A DNA stretch of 64,000 nucleotides from Paraphoma chrysanthemicola (Eukaryota > Ascomycota > Dothideomycetes > Pleosporales > Phaeosphaeriaceae): positions 1,116,001-1,180,000 of the forward strand of contig JAGMWG010000002.1 in assembly GCA_020744225.1 (NCBI GenBank), written 5' to 3'. Shown here in pieces: positions 21,553 through 34,212 of the stretch (positions are counted from its first letter, which is position 1; each line of letters opens with the position of its first letter). The notes below the pieces were generated by a model. The model did no database searches and was not told where the DNA came from. It saw only the letters and a list, made by a program, of their open reading frames with translations. Both the position numbers and the translations under genes were made by a program.

Positions 21553-23045
21553 GGCGAAGCGGGGCACGCGCAGTAAAGCTTGACTGTAGAACAGCGCAAT
21601 CAAGATTGTGAGTACAAAGTAGTACGAATTGCGGTCGCGAGCCAGTGTTGCTTATTGCGCCGCCCTGTATTGCAAAAGTTTGCGAGACGGGAGTAAGGCT
21701 GAAGATGCGGATGACGTCATCGCATCACCACATAATTGTAACCGCCGCCTCGACATGATCATTATCTACCACAGATGTGCAGTTCTGAAGAACCTGAATC
21801 ATTAGAGCTGAAGCGATTAAATACCATCAAAATTCAGAGAAACGGCGACTCAAACGCAATCCACTTACGTATTGTCTCTTGTGAATCTCTGTCGTCCCAC
21901 ATATGTTTAGGAACACATCCAGCACAAAAGCGAAAAGAGTAGTAAATAGGCATTCTCCTCGCCATCGGTCTGCAAACACGTGCTCTAGCGCTCCAAACAT
22001 TTTTGTTGTCCCCACCTTGAGGGCGTATCGAAGCGGTACCTAGGTACGCTCTACTGCACTTGTCCCCACATTTGATGTGCTGGTGGCCTCCTCCATTGCA
22101 CATGTGCGACTCGACAAGATCCCTTCATGGAGCTAGCATGTGAATCCAAATTGTGAAAAGGAGTACCAAGAAGCGGAGGTTTGCCGGGTGTTTAATGACG
22201 GTTGAGGCTGTCAGCCACTGAACGCGTGTGATGCGGCCCCCCGCATCACGCTAAAAAGCTTGACCCCGGGAGGCTCACACGACCCCTGCGAGTGATGCGC
22301 GCTTGTGCGAGTTCACATCACGACCAGATCTCACGATGGCTGAGACGAAACCTCGAGGTCTGGCTCACGACACCAAGTGTCTCTCGATATACGTAATGTT
22401 AAGGAAGTGGAGACCTCGGCGCCATGGAGTTGTGTTTAGCCGACACCTCTTGAGGCGCGTTTTGCAAGTACCCCTGGCAAAGGTACTCTCGCGGAACTCG
22501 CGTGTTGATAGGGAAGGTACGGCCTAGCGTTCCCGACACAATCAAACTACTCAAGATCTTCTGGGAAGGTGCGACTTTGCCAGAGCCGCCCATATTCATC
22601 CTCATCTCACAATCCCAACCACACACCATGTCTCTCAACTCGAGCGCGTACACGTCGCCTTCGCCTCTTCGAGAGTCGATGGTGACCGTCGCAAACCTTC
22701 AATGTAACTCTAGGTACTATCTTGACTGCTTGCCAATCGCCGGCCTCCCCTTCGCTTAGTATAGGTCGATCCCCTGACCATACCCCATACTGCCCGGAGA
22801 ACTGCCCACATATCTCTCCGCGCTTTCACGATCATGCGACCTTAGCATTCCCCGGCCTACAAATGGAGCTTGTGGGTCAAGGGTGGATCAACATTGACAT
22901 TTCGGTTAGCCTTGCTTGGCCGCTACTCTCACTATGACATTGCAAACGCTGGCCTTGGAGCCCGCCAGTATATAACACTCTCGCCGCCCGGGACCTAGAT
23001 CCTGCACACACCTCTGAGCAAGTCAACGACCAACTGCGAGTCAAG
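21553..23045. other. Divergent intergenic region upstream of the alpha-glucosidase
   Basis: About 1.5 kb separating MDP-1 and the GH31 gene. Short frames lack motifs. It must hold both promoters. I could not identify convincing AmyR-type (CGG-N8-A/CGG) sites by eye. Confidence 0.45.
22969..22975 (+). promoter_or_regulatory. TATA box of the alpha-glucosidase gene
   Basis: TATATAA lies 71 nt upstream of the ATG at 23046, a typical spacing for a strongly expressed fungal secreted-enzyme gene with a short CA-rich leader. Confidence 0.6.
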
Positions 23046-25885
23046 ATGCTCAACCCCAAGCAACTACTCCTGGCGCTCGCTGTGTGCGCGCGCCTCACTA
23101 ATGCAGTGCCCTTTCCCCACGGCCCTACCTCGCCAGCCGGCGCCAATGTCAACGCTATCCAGGCTCGAGACGCGGATCCAAACGCCTGTCCTGGATACAC
23201 CGCCTCCAACGTAGTCAAGGGCAATTCCGGTCTCACCGCGGATCTTACCCTCGCTGGAACTGCGTGCAACGTTTACAGCGACGACCTCAAGGACCTCAAG
23301 CTCGTTGTTGAGTATCAAACCAGTACGTCTTCACCTTCAAAATTCAGAGTCTGTGCTAATCACAAATAGACGAACGCCTTCACGTGAAAATTTACGACGC
23401 TGGCGAGCAGGTCTTCCAGGTCCAGGAGGAGGTTTTTCCCCGTCCCAAGCACGGTAATGCTGCAGCATCCGGTGCGGCCCTCGAATTCAACATCGTCGAG
23501 AAGCCGTTCTCTTTTTCCGTTAAGCGCAAAGAGAACGGTGAGGTTATCTTTGACACGTCATCTGTGCCACTCGTCTTCGAAAAGCAGTATGTTCGCTTAC
23601 GGACCAAGCTACCGCAAGAGCCAAATATCTACGGATTAGGTGAACACAGCGACTCCTTCCGCTTCGGCAAGAACTATCAGCGCGTCTTGCTAAACTCCGA
23701 GTCGCCCAATATCCCTCGGAAGTCCAATCTGTACGGGTCCCACCCTGTCTACTTTGACCATCGTGGCGATAAGGGTACTCATGGTGTCTTTCTCCTCAAT
23801 TCGAGTCCGATGAACATCGACCTTGGCCAAGATACGCAGGGCACTCAATACCTCGAGTATAACACCATCGGCGGTATCGTCGACCTGTACTTCATGGCTG
23901 GCAAGCAGCCTACCGACGTGTCCAAGCAGTACGCCGAGATTGCAGGCCTTTCGGCGATGTACCCATACTGGTCACTTGGGTTCCATCAATGCCGCTTCGG
24001 CTACTGGGACGTCAACATGGTCGCTGAGGTCGTCGGCAACTACTCAACTGCCGGCATCCCACTCGAGGTCATGTGGACCGACATCGACTACATGCATCTT
24101 CGCGAGGACTTCACCACTGATCCCGAGCGATTCCCCATTCCGAAGATGCGCGAGCTAGTCACCACCCTCCATCAGCGTGACCAGCGCTACGTTGTCATCC
24201 TTGATCCAGGTATTCACGCCGTGGGCAACTACGCACCCTACCAAAAGGGTGTGGACCTTGATGTTTTCCTGAAGGGCGCTGACGGTACCGACATCTCGGG
24301 GATTCAGTGGCCTGGTGAGTCTGTCTGGCCCGATTGGTTCGCGCCCAAGACACAAGAATGGTGGACTGGCGAGATTGAGAGCTTCTTCAGCAAGGATACT
24401 GGCATCGATGTTGACGGCCTCTGGGTCGACATGAATGAGGCCTCCAACTTCTGCGCCGACCAGAACTGCAAGCCTCGCGAGCAGGTCGCCAACGAAGGAG
24501 GCCCACCAAAGCCAGCTAACCCTCCACGTCCCAACACTGGTCGACCCATCCCTGGCTTTCCTCCTTCTTTCCAGCCAGGCTCGAACGGCTCGTCTTCATC
24601 CAAGGCTCGTGATGTCAAAGTGCGCAAGGTTGAGTCCCGCGACACCAAGGCTGTTGATGTCCGCGCCACTTCGTTTGATAGCGGCAGCATGAAGGGCTTC
24701 CAAGATCGTGAGTGGTTTTATCCCAAGTACCATATCAACTCGCACCGTGGCGACTTGACTCAGTACACCATCTACACCAACACGTCCAACTACGATGGTA
24801 GCCGACAATACGACACGCACAACTTCTATGGCCACATGATGTCCCACCAGACATACAATGCCATGCTCGACCGCCGCCCTGGCCTGCGGCCCTTCGTCCT
24901 GACCCGGTCCACCTTCGCAGGCACAGGTCGCAAAGTCAGCCACTGGTTTGGCGACAACGAGTCATCCTGGGAACACTACAGGACCTCGATCCGACAAATG
25001 CTGTCCTTCGTGTCCATGCACCAGATGCCTATGGTCGGCTCCGACGTCTGCGGCTTCAATTCCAACGCGGACCAGTACATGTGCGCGCGCTGGGCACTTC
25101 TGGGCGCATTCCAGCCCTTCTACCGCAACCACGCCGAACTCTCCACCATTCAGCAGGAATTCTACCAGTGGCCTCTTGTCACCGAAGCTGCAAAGAAGGC
25201 AATCTCTGTGCGGTACGTACTCCTAGATTACATCTACACCGCGTTGCACCGCCAAACCGTCGACGGCACACCGATGATCAACCCATTGTTCTTCCTCTAC
25301 CCAAACGACGCAAACACATTCGGCATCCAAGACCAATGGTTCTACGGCGACTCATTGCTCATTTCCCCAGTCACACAAGACTATTCCGACACAGTCACAT
25401 TCTACCTGCCCAAGGACACCTTCTACGACTACTGGACCGGCGCACGCATTGATAGTCCCGGGACGAACGTCACCGTGTCGAATCTCACGTACACTGACAT
25501 TCCGATCCACATCCGCGGTGGCTCAATCATTCCTCACCGCATGAACGCCGCATACACGACCAAGGCGCTCCGACAACAGGATTTCTACCTCCTTGTTGCG
25601 CCTGGTGCGGATGGCACGGCTACGGGGTCTCTGTATCTTGATGAAGGCGAGAAGATTGAGCAGCCTGATGCTAGCGACATTACGTTCACGTACAAGGACG
25701 GCAAACTTAGCACGACGGGTAACTTCGCGTACCAGGGTGCGAGTGGCGAGAGCGTTACCGTCAAGCAGGTTGTTATTCTCGGACAAGAGCGGGCTGGGTC
25801 GATGGGTAGCTTTGATGCGAGTAGGAACACAGTGACGATTGAGGGGCCATGGAAGTTGAGCGGGGCTTGGGGCGTGCAGATTTGA
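23046..25885 (+). CDS. Secreted alpha-glucosidase, glycoside hydrolase family 31
   Basis: Hydrolyses terminal alpha-1,4 (and related) glucose linkages of maltose and starch fragments outside the cell. Exons are 23046-23322 and 23370-25885 (47-bp intron, GTACGT donor, TGCTAAT branch, AATAG acceptor), giving 930 residues. Residues 1-20 form a signal peptide (LLLALAVCARLTNA, cut before VPFP). The GH31 N-terminal beta-sandwich and the (beta/alpha)8 barrel follow. The nucleophile is Asp446 in WVDMNEASNF and the acid/base is Asp621 in HWFGDNESSW. The DPGIH and MWTDIDYM blocks are also present. A Ser/Lys-rich insertion of about 75 residues follows the nucleophile motif, as in fungal AgdB/AgdC-type enzymes. 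N-glycosylation sites are frequent. A TATA box lies at 22969-22975. Confidence 0.96.
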
Positions 25886-26542
25886 GCTGACCTGCCTTGG
25901 GGATGATTGCATAGGATTGGAGTTCATGGTTCGTGGTTGGGCTAGATGCATAAGCATGGCATGGCATGGCATGGCGTTTTTGGCGCTGACATAAAGGTGT
26001 ACTTTCAGGAGTATGCGTAGCGCTTGGTGTGTAATAATCAATCTGTCTGTCTATATGTCTTCATACAGAACGATAGACGGACATTATTTAAGGTCTAATA
26101 CCATTTCATCTTCCATCATCATCACAAATATTTGCTGTTCTTGATTGCAATGTACAAGTGCCACTAGCTTCACAGCCTACACTCGCAGCGCAAGACTGCT
26201 CGCCTTCACAAGCACGGCAACTCGGCATAGTCTTGTCGCCATCTACGTGACACAGACCACTGCGCTGTCCTGTGCGCCCCATAAAGTCATGTCTTCACTT
26301 GTAAGACCCATTTCACAAATGACAAGTCACGTTCCCTCGCGGGTCCCACGTGCCACCCTTCCATTCCTACCCTTCCACCAATCCCGGTCCGCAACGCGCG
26401 TGACACCCGGGGCACGGCTTGGCATACCACAACACATACCTGCCCAGTACATACCTTGGACGCAACTCCTCGCGACCAAGCCGCGCAGACGTGTCGCGCC
26501 GTGAACATAGTCATTCAAGTCTGAGATTCTTCGGTCGGCTTT
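25886..26542. other. 3' intergenic region
   Basis: About 660 bp between the convergent alpha-glucosidase and NCS6 genes. It contains a short GCATG repeat and both 3' UTRs. No gene called. Confidence 0.45.
25954..25974. repeat. (GCATG)4 microsatellite
   Basis: Four tandem copies of GCATG about 70 bp after the alpha-glucosidase stop codon, probably in its 3' UTR. Confidence 0.9.
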
Positions 26543-27908
26543 TCAATCTCCACCGATACTCGTTCGCTGCATCGCGTTCGCAACTCCATCAACGCCTTGA
26601 TCGCGCTGCTGTATTTGCTGAACTTCGTATCCGACCTCGATCTTATTCTTTGGTCGGGCTTTGTTCAAGCCTTCGAGTAGCACGCATGCTTTGCATACGT
26701 CTTGACTCGACAAGTACCCACATATTCTGCACTGGCCCATGACTTGCTTATTCGTTTTGCGCGGCGTGATGTGTTTCTTTGGTTTCTTGAGCGGTACAGC
26801 GGCATTTGCGGGTTTCGGTCGAGGAGCAGGACTCGTAATTTCGACTTCGAGATCGTTGTTGGTCGCGTTTTCGTTCTGTGCGAGGTGCTTTTCTACACTT
26901 GCCATATCGCCTCCTACTGTCCTGCCTGCCGCGCTTCCACATCCACCCTCCTCTTCCTCGGCAACGGGTATATTAGTCCCACAAGAACCACCACATCCCT
27001 CGTCACTGCCTGGCACCAGCTTCGCCATATCTTCGCCGCTCCGTACAACGTCCAGTATAGCGCTCGGACGCACGCGTTCGAGATTCTTGATCAGGGCGCG
27101 CGCACTGCCGCGGAAAGCTTCGGGCGAGTATATACATTCTGTGCTGAAGTAGTCTAGATTCTTGTGATGTGCATAGAGGACAATTTCTTTTTCGTAGGCG
27201 TGTTTAAGCGGCTTGCTACGCTTGATGTTGGTGTTTGATGCGGGATCGGCGGAAGCGGAGGGCGTGGAGGTTATGATCGAGGTTGTGCGGGACAGGCGGG
27301 GGAGGTCGCCTCGTAATACTGGTGCCATTAGGATTTCGCAGTATTCTGAGTTGCTTCAGTATCTTACGGTTCATGAGGACTGTCTCCGCGACGTCGTCGG
27401 CGTTGTGACCCGTGACGACGTGCTTGACACCTAATCTTGCCGCCCCGCGATCGAGCGCTTGCCGTCTGAACACGCCGCAATACGTGCAGTTGCCCTTCTT
27501 GCCGACTTGCTCAACGACTTGATCCATAGTCCAGCCGTAAAGCTCATCATATCCCAGTATTGTCAACTCCATGCCATATTGCTCTGCGTTCCTCTTTACG
27601 GTCTCCAGAGAATCATCCCGATAGCCTTTGATGCCCTCATCGATACTGAGTAATATGAGATCCAGTCCATAGTCATACCGCTCGTTCAGCGTCTTCAAAA
27701 CGCTGGCTAGCACGGTGCTGTCTTTGCCACCAGAAGCGCCGATGGCGATCTTCTCGCCCCGTGCGAAAAGCGCATTTGTTGTGATTGTATGGTGGATTTC
27801 GGTTTCGAAAACGGTGATGAAGCACGTTTTGCAGAGCTTCGAGTGGTCTTTGGGGCGTAATATGAGCGCACGATTAACGTGGCATAGCGCGCATGGCGAG
27901 GGTGGCAT
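26543..27908 (-). CDS. NCS6: Cytoplasmic tRNA 2-thiolation protein NCS6/CTU1
   Basis: Catalytic subunit that adenylates and thiolates wobble U34 of tRNA-Lys(UUU), -Glu(UUC) and -Gln(UUG), working with NCS2 and the URM1 sulfur carrier in the cytosol. Two exons on the minus strand: 27368-27908 and 26543-27318, 438 residues. The 49-bp intron has GTAAGA, CTAAT and CACCAG and restores LMNLLRGDLPRL. The ATG at 27908 gives MPPSPCALCHVNRA. Visible motifs: N-terminal zinc cysteines CALC/CKTC (6-9, 26-29), the PP-loop SGGKDST (59-65), CTYCGVFRR, TGHNADD, and a C-terminal CRICGY...CKAC zinc pair. A poorly conserved Gly/Ala/Lys-rich linker precedes the C-terminal zinc pair. Confidence 0.96.
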
Positions 27909-28449
27909 GATCGCGTGTTGTGGGATGTTGGAAAGGTAGGATGTGTTGGAGGGGGCGGGGAGAAAGTTCAACTTTGCGAGTCATTTCTGGGGATGGCGCG
28001 AGTCATGCTGAATTAGTCATCTCAGTGAGGCTCAAGCGCTCCTTCCTCCACCCCCTTCCATATCTGCACTTCAATCGAATCTTCCATGCATTGCAGACTC
28101 ATCGCTTGTTACTCGTTGTAGCATCAACTTTTCCACTTTTTTCTGTATCGATGCTCGTTGAGGTGATCGCGTGTTACGAAGATGACGCGATGCCCGATCT
28201 GCAAGGGAGTTGCGCAGACCTGCAAGTGCTTATGCACGCCAGCTGCAGATTTGCACCCATGATAATCGGCTTCGATATAGCAATTTATCAACTCGCAGCA
28301 GCTCTACTGATCTATCTCACGCTGAAGTCGCCTTCGTCCTCTGTTCAGACGGACTCGGAGTCCTCGCGACCGTGGTACTTGCTGCATCTCAACCATAGCT
28401 CGTCATGTACACCGCACCTTACCCCGGTGCCACGATCTTGAAGTTCACT
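27909..28449. other. Divergent promoter between NCS6 and the acetyltransferase
   Basis: About 540 bp. An in-frame upstream ATG at 28405 could extend the acetyltransferase by 15 residues. No other gene seen. Confidence 0.45.
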
Positions 28450-29438
28450 ATGGACCCAAACACCTCTTCCCTCTCGATTCGCTCCGCCGAAAACCTAGAG
28501 GAGGCGAAGGCACTATGGTGGCCTTTGATGAAGGAGCTGGGTTGGGTATTCCCCCACCTTGCCTATTATCGAACATTCACTAATAGCTCCCCAAGAACCG
28601 TGCAGAGGAGGATGCGGCCACGCATTACTCAGTTGCCGAGGATGGCAAGAATTGGCTTGTAATCCTTCCTGAGGGTTCCGATACACCACAGGGAATGGTC
28701 ATCCCTTTCATCTACCCGAACGATACTGCCTGGGTCGGCTTCTTCATCATGAATGCCACTTTTCGTGGTCACGGTCTTGGACGCAAATTGTGGAAAGAGA
28801 TGGAATTGGCCTTCGAGAAAGCCGGAACCACTTCCGTTGGACTTGACGGTGTGGAAGAACAGGTGGAGACGTATAAGCGCCGTGGCTTCGAAGACTGCGC
28901 TCGCATCCCCTTGATGACAAGAGATAGTCTTGGCCAGAAGGCGATCGACGTCACGTGGCTTGAAACCGATGCTGTCGCCCTCCTCAACCTCCGTGACGTG
29001 CACGCGGAGCAATTAGCCGAATTGGATCTCGCGCACACCGGCCTTGATCGTTCTGCATATTGGTCTACTGGTGCTCTCACATCCCGCATCGACTCTCTCG
29101 GCTATGCCGTTGTCGCTGACAAGGTTGTCAGCTTTGTTTACGCTCGAAGATGCGAACATGGTGTCCGTATAGGCCCACTGTATGCAGCTACTCATTCGCA
29201 AGCTCGGCAACTTCTGCACAGAGTGATGATCGATTTCGCTAAGCCTCAGGACACGTTCATCGCAGAGGTGTTCGGCACAAATCCGAACGGTAGGAAGGTG
29301 TTTGAGGAATTAGGCTGGGATTATGCGGGTCTTAGTTACCACCGCATGTGGTTGAAAGGAAAAGTACCCAGTGAACAGCAAGAAGGCGGGCGAGGTACGT
29401 CTGGCATGTTCGCGATCCTCGATGCATGCGCCGGTTGA
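28450..29438 (+). CDS. GNAT-family N-acetyltransferase, tandem domains
   Basis: Two exons: 28450-28545 and 28596-29438, 312 residues. The intron is 50 bp if the acceptor is CCCCAAG; the AATAG acceptor 9 nt earlier would add three residues and keeps frame. I prefer the later one because the CTAAT branch overlaps the earlier AG. Domain one (about 8-150) has the acetyl-CoA loop RGHGLGRKLW after beta-strand WVGFFIM, and ends with the YKRRGFE motif. Domain two (about 165-290) repeats the fold in weaker form, ending NPNGRKVFEELGWDYAG. The substrate is unknown; small-molecule acetylation is the usual role of such fungal proteins. The ATG at 28405 is an alternative start. Confidence 0.85.
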
Positions 29439-29695
29439 AACACCATCGCCACCGATATAAGCGACATCGATTCTCCGATATTCAGTAAATAATGAACGTT
29501 GAATCGTCACTAAATTTCCGATCGATCTCTATAAGTGGCCGATTTTTCCTTTTTGCTTTTGGCCGAGCATCCTTACCGAACGTGCAGAATGCGTCGCCAA
29601 GACTGCAGCGACAAGGATAGCTGAATCACACAACCAAAAGTTCAGCTTGGTGGCCTTCCCGACCCAAACTCTTCACGATATTCCGCGCCCCCATC

Positions 29696-31652
29696 ATGGA
29701 CTCGGGCAAGTGTTCCTATGACTGCTCGCAAAGACCAGACAAGTTAAAATCCGATACCGATATCTCGGGCATTGGCGTAAGTTGAAGCTTAAGTTGAAGC
29801 TCCTTTGCGTTGTTTCACATCAGCAGATAGCTGACTCGATGTAGATCAGCCTCGCATACAACAGCACTGCCTTTCTGGCTTTATTTGTCGTTCTCTCTTA
29901 CTATGTGATCGCATATCGTCCGGAGATTGACCCATTCCATCGCGCCACTGGATCGCGAGACTCTCAGAACACTCTTGTGTATCAGCCAAATCCTGTTGAC
30001 ATGCGACTACTCCGCTGGAGGGCGGAATGGGCCCGTATAAACTCGCAATCGAATCCAAAACTAGCAGCAAGGACTAGACGAGTGGCCAGTGCTCTCACGG
30101 CGGTCAGTGTGCTCAACGCCGCTCCCCATCAGACACCTCGCTAATCTTTACAGAGCATGCTCATGATGAGCGATCTTCAGCTGCTGACAGGCATCGGTAT
30201 TTTGATAAGTGGCTTTGCACGACTGCGATGCGGAATGTCAACTTATCACTGGCAAAGAATCGTGAACCTTGCTTGGTTCTCCAGCGTGACACATTTGTGC
30301 TGCTTGACATTTCTGCGCGAACATCTTCGCCGCAACAAGATCCTGCAAACATGGAGAATACCAGGCATGATTGCGCTTACACTTATGCTCATGGTTGCGC
30401 TCACTACAACATTGTCCTACGAGTGGCGCTTTGGTTGGACAGGCGGCGAGGTCACCCCGTACGATCAGGCTGTCTGCTTTCTGCGACCTATATCCAAGGC
30501 TTATGGTGTCTCTGGAGGCGATGCTTTCCAACGCACTATGATATCTTTGATTATGATATCTTTTGGCATGATCAATCGCATCGCCCGTCTCTACGAAAGG
30601 CCCTATAACTTCATCATTAGAGCCCGAGCAAGGTGTAGCCGGCTAGCCATAATGATTCTAGATTATAATCACAGGAAGTGCTGCTCTTCGATCTCAGTCA
30701 CATCCAGCGCAAGAGCCGTATTTGTGTATCGTCCATTACTCGGACTATTCCTCCTGGCACGCGTTCTGCTTGACATCCTCACGTCAAAAGCTTTCGAGGT
30801 AAGTCTCCACCAATTCTGAGTTGCCATGGTTTCTCACAACTGGTGAAGGCTTGGTGGCTGCTACAAGCATTCTTGTTAGGGACTCTAAAGCTTTGGTGGC
30901 GTGTAGCCGTGCCTGAGCCCGAGAGCAAGCAATGGAGATTCGGGCAAATCTTAGCAGTCGTACTTCTAGTGTCGCCTGCGCTGTCTATGGTCGAAGGGTG
31001 GAATGACAGTGAGTTTCTGCGGTCTGCCCATTTTCTTCACGTTTCAAGGACCAGTTCTCTGACTATCACAACGTTACAGAGAACATCCTAGCATCACCAG
31101 AACAAACACCCACCAGCAGTTCAGTCTCCACAATACCACTGATCACATTACAGCAAGATGAGTCATCGCGAACGGATGCTACGACAGCAAATCGGGTAAG
31201 TCTGAAAGGTCCCAACTACGACTTCTACATTTACACCTCTTATTTGCTCCTGCTTTGGAGTCAGCATGGCTATCCTTGTCGTCGTTACTATTATGCCCGA
31301 GTCTCCACTGTCATACATTTCAGCTTTAGCTGGCGCCACCTCGCCTCTGTTGTTGATTGTCTATACGTATTTCCTCGTGCTAGTCTCTATTATCTTGAGC
31401 ACTAATGACTCGAGTCGTCCTCGAAGGCGAAGTATACTATGGCTCCGGTTGTCCGAGACAGGCTATCGAAGGACGTGGCAGTTCGGAATATTCATTTTCT
31501 ATTCTGTATTTCTTGCAGCTGGTGGCCTTGTCACGGGTTCATACCAAGCTAATATTGGCATGTTAAGATCCTCTCTTGTGTTGTATCCAGTCCTGGCAAT
31601 TTATGACGAAGTACGGCTTTGGAAGATAGGTACAGATAATGGGACACCCTGA
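29696..31652 (+). CDS. Fungal multi-pass membrane protein of unknown function
   Basis: At least five, probably six exons: 29696-29776, 29845-30102, 30154-30798, 30849-31008, 31080-31195, and a last exon ending at 31652. All introns up to 31080 have good GT-AG borders and keep frame. Exon 2 has a first helix (FLALFVVLSYYVIAY). Exon 3 opens with SDLQLLTGIGILISGFARL and carries four or five more helices, ending LLARVLLDI. Exon 4 has another pair, and the last exon has VYTYFLVLVSIIL and further helices. After exon 5 a clean donor (GTAAGT at 31196) has no acceptor that both keeps frame and retains MAILVVVTIMPE; AG at 31301 keeps frame but drops it. So the last junction is unresolved. Function unknown; SDLQ-type membrane proteins recur in Pezizomycotina. 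Confidence 0.75.
29778..29801 (+). repeat. 12-bp tandem duplication at a splice donor
   Basis: TAAGTTGAAGCT occurs twice in direct tandem, beginning inside the first donor site of the membrane protein gene. It lengthens that intron to 68 bp. Confidence 0.85.
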
Positions 31653-34212
31653 TTGGAATAGGGAAGTTAGCTATGCTATATCAAGCTACGCAAATATCGC
31701 TCTACTACACATGCAATGCTCCTCTACAAAATCATTCGCCTTGATATACAAGGTCAAATTTTCCGAAACTTAACGATGGACCTCTACTAAAGACTCAAGC
31801 TCTGCCCTTCACTATAACCCACGCCGTCATTACGAAGGAGAGGACCTCGTTCGCAATACCATGCTATCAGTTAACTCCAGCATGAAGTCGATCGAGGCAC
31901 CCAATACCACGTAATCGATTCCATTCCAACACTTAGGCACAGCATTGAAGATACTGAACCCCTGTTGCATGAGTTACGTGGGTGTGACAGTCATTCAAGT
32001 GCTGTAAGATGTTCCGAAAGTCACCAAGAGAGAGAGTGTCACATTCTCGCACTCACTGATCCAGTATTCTTAAGAGTTGGCGTCGTATTAAAATCACCTC
32101 TAGACTCTTTTCTTGACGACGGATTGGCTCCATCTTTGCATCATCTGCCTGAAACGTCGGATCTAAATTTTCGAAGCTAGTACAATCGCGCATGTCGCGA
32201 ATCAGTGCGTATCAGAGAAGGATTGTTGCACTTGAATGAACACACTCATACAAACTCTTCAGCACAAGATGTGTCTTAACAGCATAGACCGATGGATTAT
32301 CTTTATGGGAAAAATCCACCAGGGTTGCGCTGTACATAGATGTGCCCAAGGAATATTTTTGGAACAAGGATCCACCGACTCATAAAAGGGTACATCAAGG
32401 CTTTCTGGTATCTACTAGGCTTCTTATGCGTTGAAGAAAAGATCAAGAATGAGCAATGAAGCATTTACAGAGGTTCGAGCTCGTTCACGAGTTCATAGTG
32501 CTCTGAGGGGGACGTTTTGGAAAGTCGAGTTGCATGTCAAATCATTTCCGCAGTCAGATAGCTTCAAATCTGGTGATAATATCATGATAGACTTGCAGAG
32601 AGCAGAATCAGGACAACAGGAGAGGGACAGACACATATGCACGTTGGTTGTGCATTTCCGCAGAACGATGATTGTTTTACATTATCTCAGTAAGAGAGAG
32701 GAGAGACAGGTTGACTCGTGCTTTATGTATGTATCTCCTAGCTAGTGTTCGTAAGGTTACATGCATATATTCGCGAAAAGAGAGGTATTCCTCAATGCAT
32801 CTACTCTAGCTCTTGGAGGACTGAAGAGAAAGCTTCTTGTGCTCCATCTCGTGTACGGGATGGTTTTGTGGGAGGGAAAAGAACACAGAGACACATGGGT
32901 CGATGGGTCAAAGTTTTCTTTTGGAAAATACTCTGCGTTAATAGGATGAGACAAATATTTAGAATGGGAAATGTACAAGTAGGAATTTATTTAGTCGTTT
33001 GAAGCCGAGCCTTTAGCATTTCTAGAGCCGTTGTGCAGAACATGTCGTAGCTTTGAACAGCTTTCGATTGAATTTTCCTCATGTGCTGAAAGCTCAGGCA
33101 CTTCGATTATTGCGACCGCGAATTTATGTTTGCTTTGATGCTCGGCCTAGATTGACGTGCTTGTGAATCTTACAAGGCCTCGCCACCCAATCAACAAAAG
33201 GCATGAATCGGCGTGTGAAGATACTCAGCACATAGAAAATCCGGAAAGAAATGCAGCAATTTGGTGAGCTATTGGTAACAGACACAAGAAGGAGCGAAGC
33301 TGTAAGTTGTGGGTTCTACATGCTCAGCTCGAGGAGAGTACCTGATGACAAGTTCTGATTCCTCATGTTGAGAACAATATGATAATCTAGCTGTATTGTT
33401 TGGACGAGGTAACATGGCGGCGTACAAAGCACATTTTGGAGGAAGTTGGAGTAGGTAGATGCGCAGAAGATGATGCGTCATAACTGCGAGATGAATGTTC
33501 CAAGAAAAGAGGCTTGCAAACGAGTCCCGGGTTCGAAGTGTAACTTAAAGTGATCTAACAGAAGACATATTTACAAGCCTCACGAGATTTGATAGACGCA
33601 TACCAAGTCTTTCGATAGCGCTGAAAGGGGACTGGGTCCACACCGTAGTTTCAGCTCGAATCTCGAGAGCGACACGCCAACACGAACATGTGATTGGCGA
33701 AGTCGGTTTTGGGACTGTGGAATGTGCAGGCAAAGTTGGATGAAGTCGTCTGAGGATGGAGACTGGGTGGATATTTATGACCTCCCCTGACATCGATCAA
33801 AATTATATGACATGACAAGATGTGCTATGTTCCATGGTTTGACTGAATGTTGGTGGTAAGACATGCACGGTGCGAAAATTGCTTTTGAAACCTTGTCAAT
33901 GGTGAGTATGGTATAAAACGAAAGACATGCGGGAAATCATGTCTCATTTTCAACAAACCTTCCTGGCAACTCAGAGACCGCATGGGATGGTCGTCGAGCC
34001 ATTTCGATGCACGCACCAAGCAACTACATTGTCAGGCTTTTTGAAAATAACGGAAAGAAAGGAAAGAGACATGGTGGGATAGGCTTGTTATTTTAGACAA
34101 ATCCATTATAAAGTTTTGGAATAGTAGAAGTCCCGCTCTGCAGCGAAGAGAAGCTTTATAGATCCAAACGTACCCCGCTTCAGCCAATCACATCGCATCC
34201 TATCGCACCTGC
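31653..34212. other. Gene-poor AT-rich stretch
   Basis: About 2.56 kb with no supported gene. Short open frames occur on both strands with no motifs or splice signals. Base composition is visibly more A+T-rich than the neighbouring genes. No transposase or reverse-transcriptase motif was found, so any transposon remnant would be heavily decayed. Confidence 0.5.

Noticed and set aside
23064..23318. Minus-strand frame opposite the alpha-glucosidase signal peptide
   Set aside because: Antisense shadow of a well-supported coding exon.
33480..33560. GGGTTCGAA near 33530, resembling a tRNA T-loop/B box
   Set aside because: The bases on either side do not form a T-stem, and no acceptor stem or anticodon arm can be built around it.
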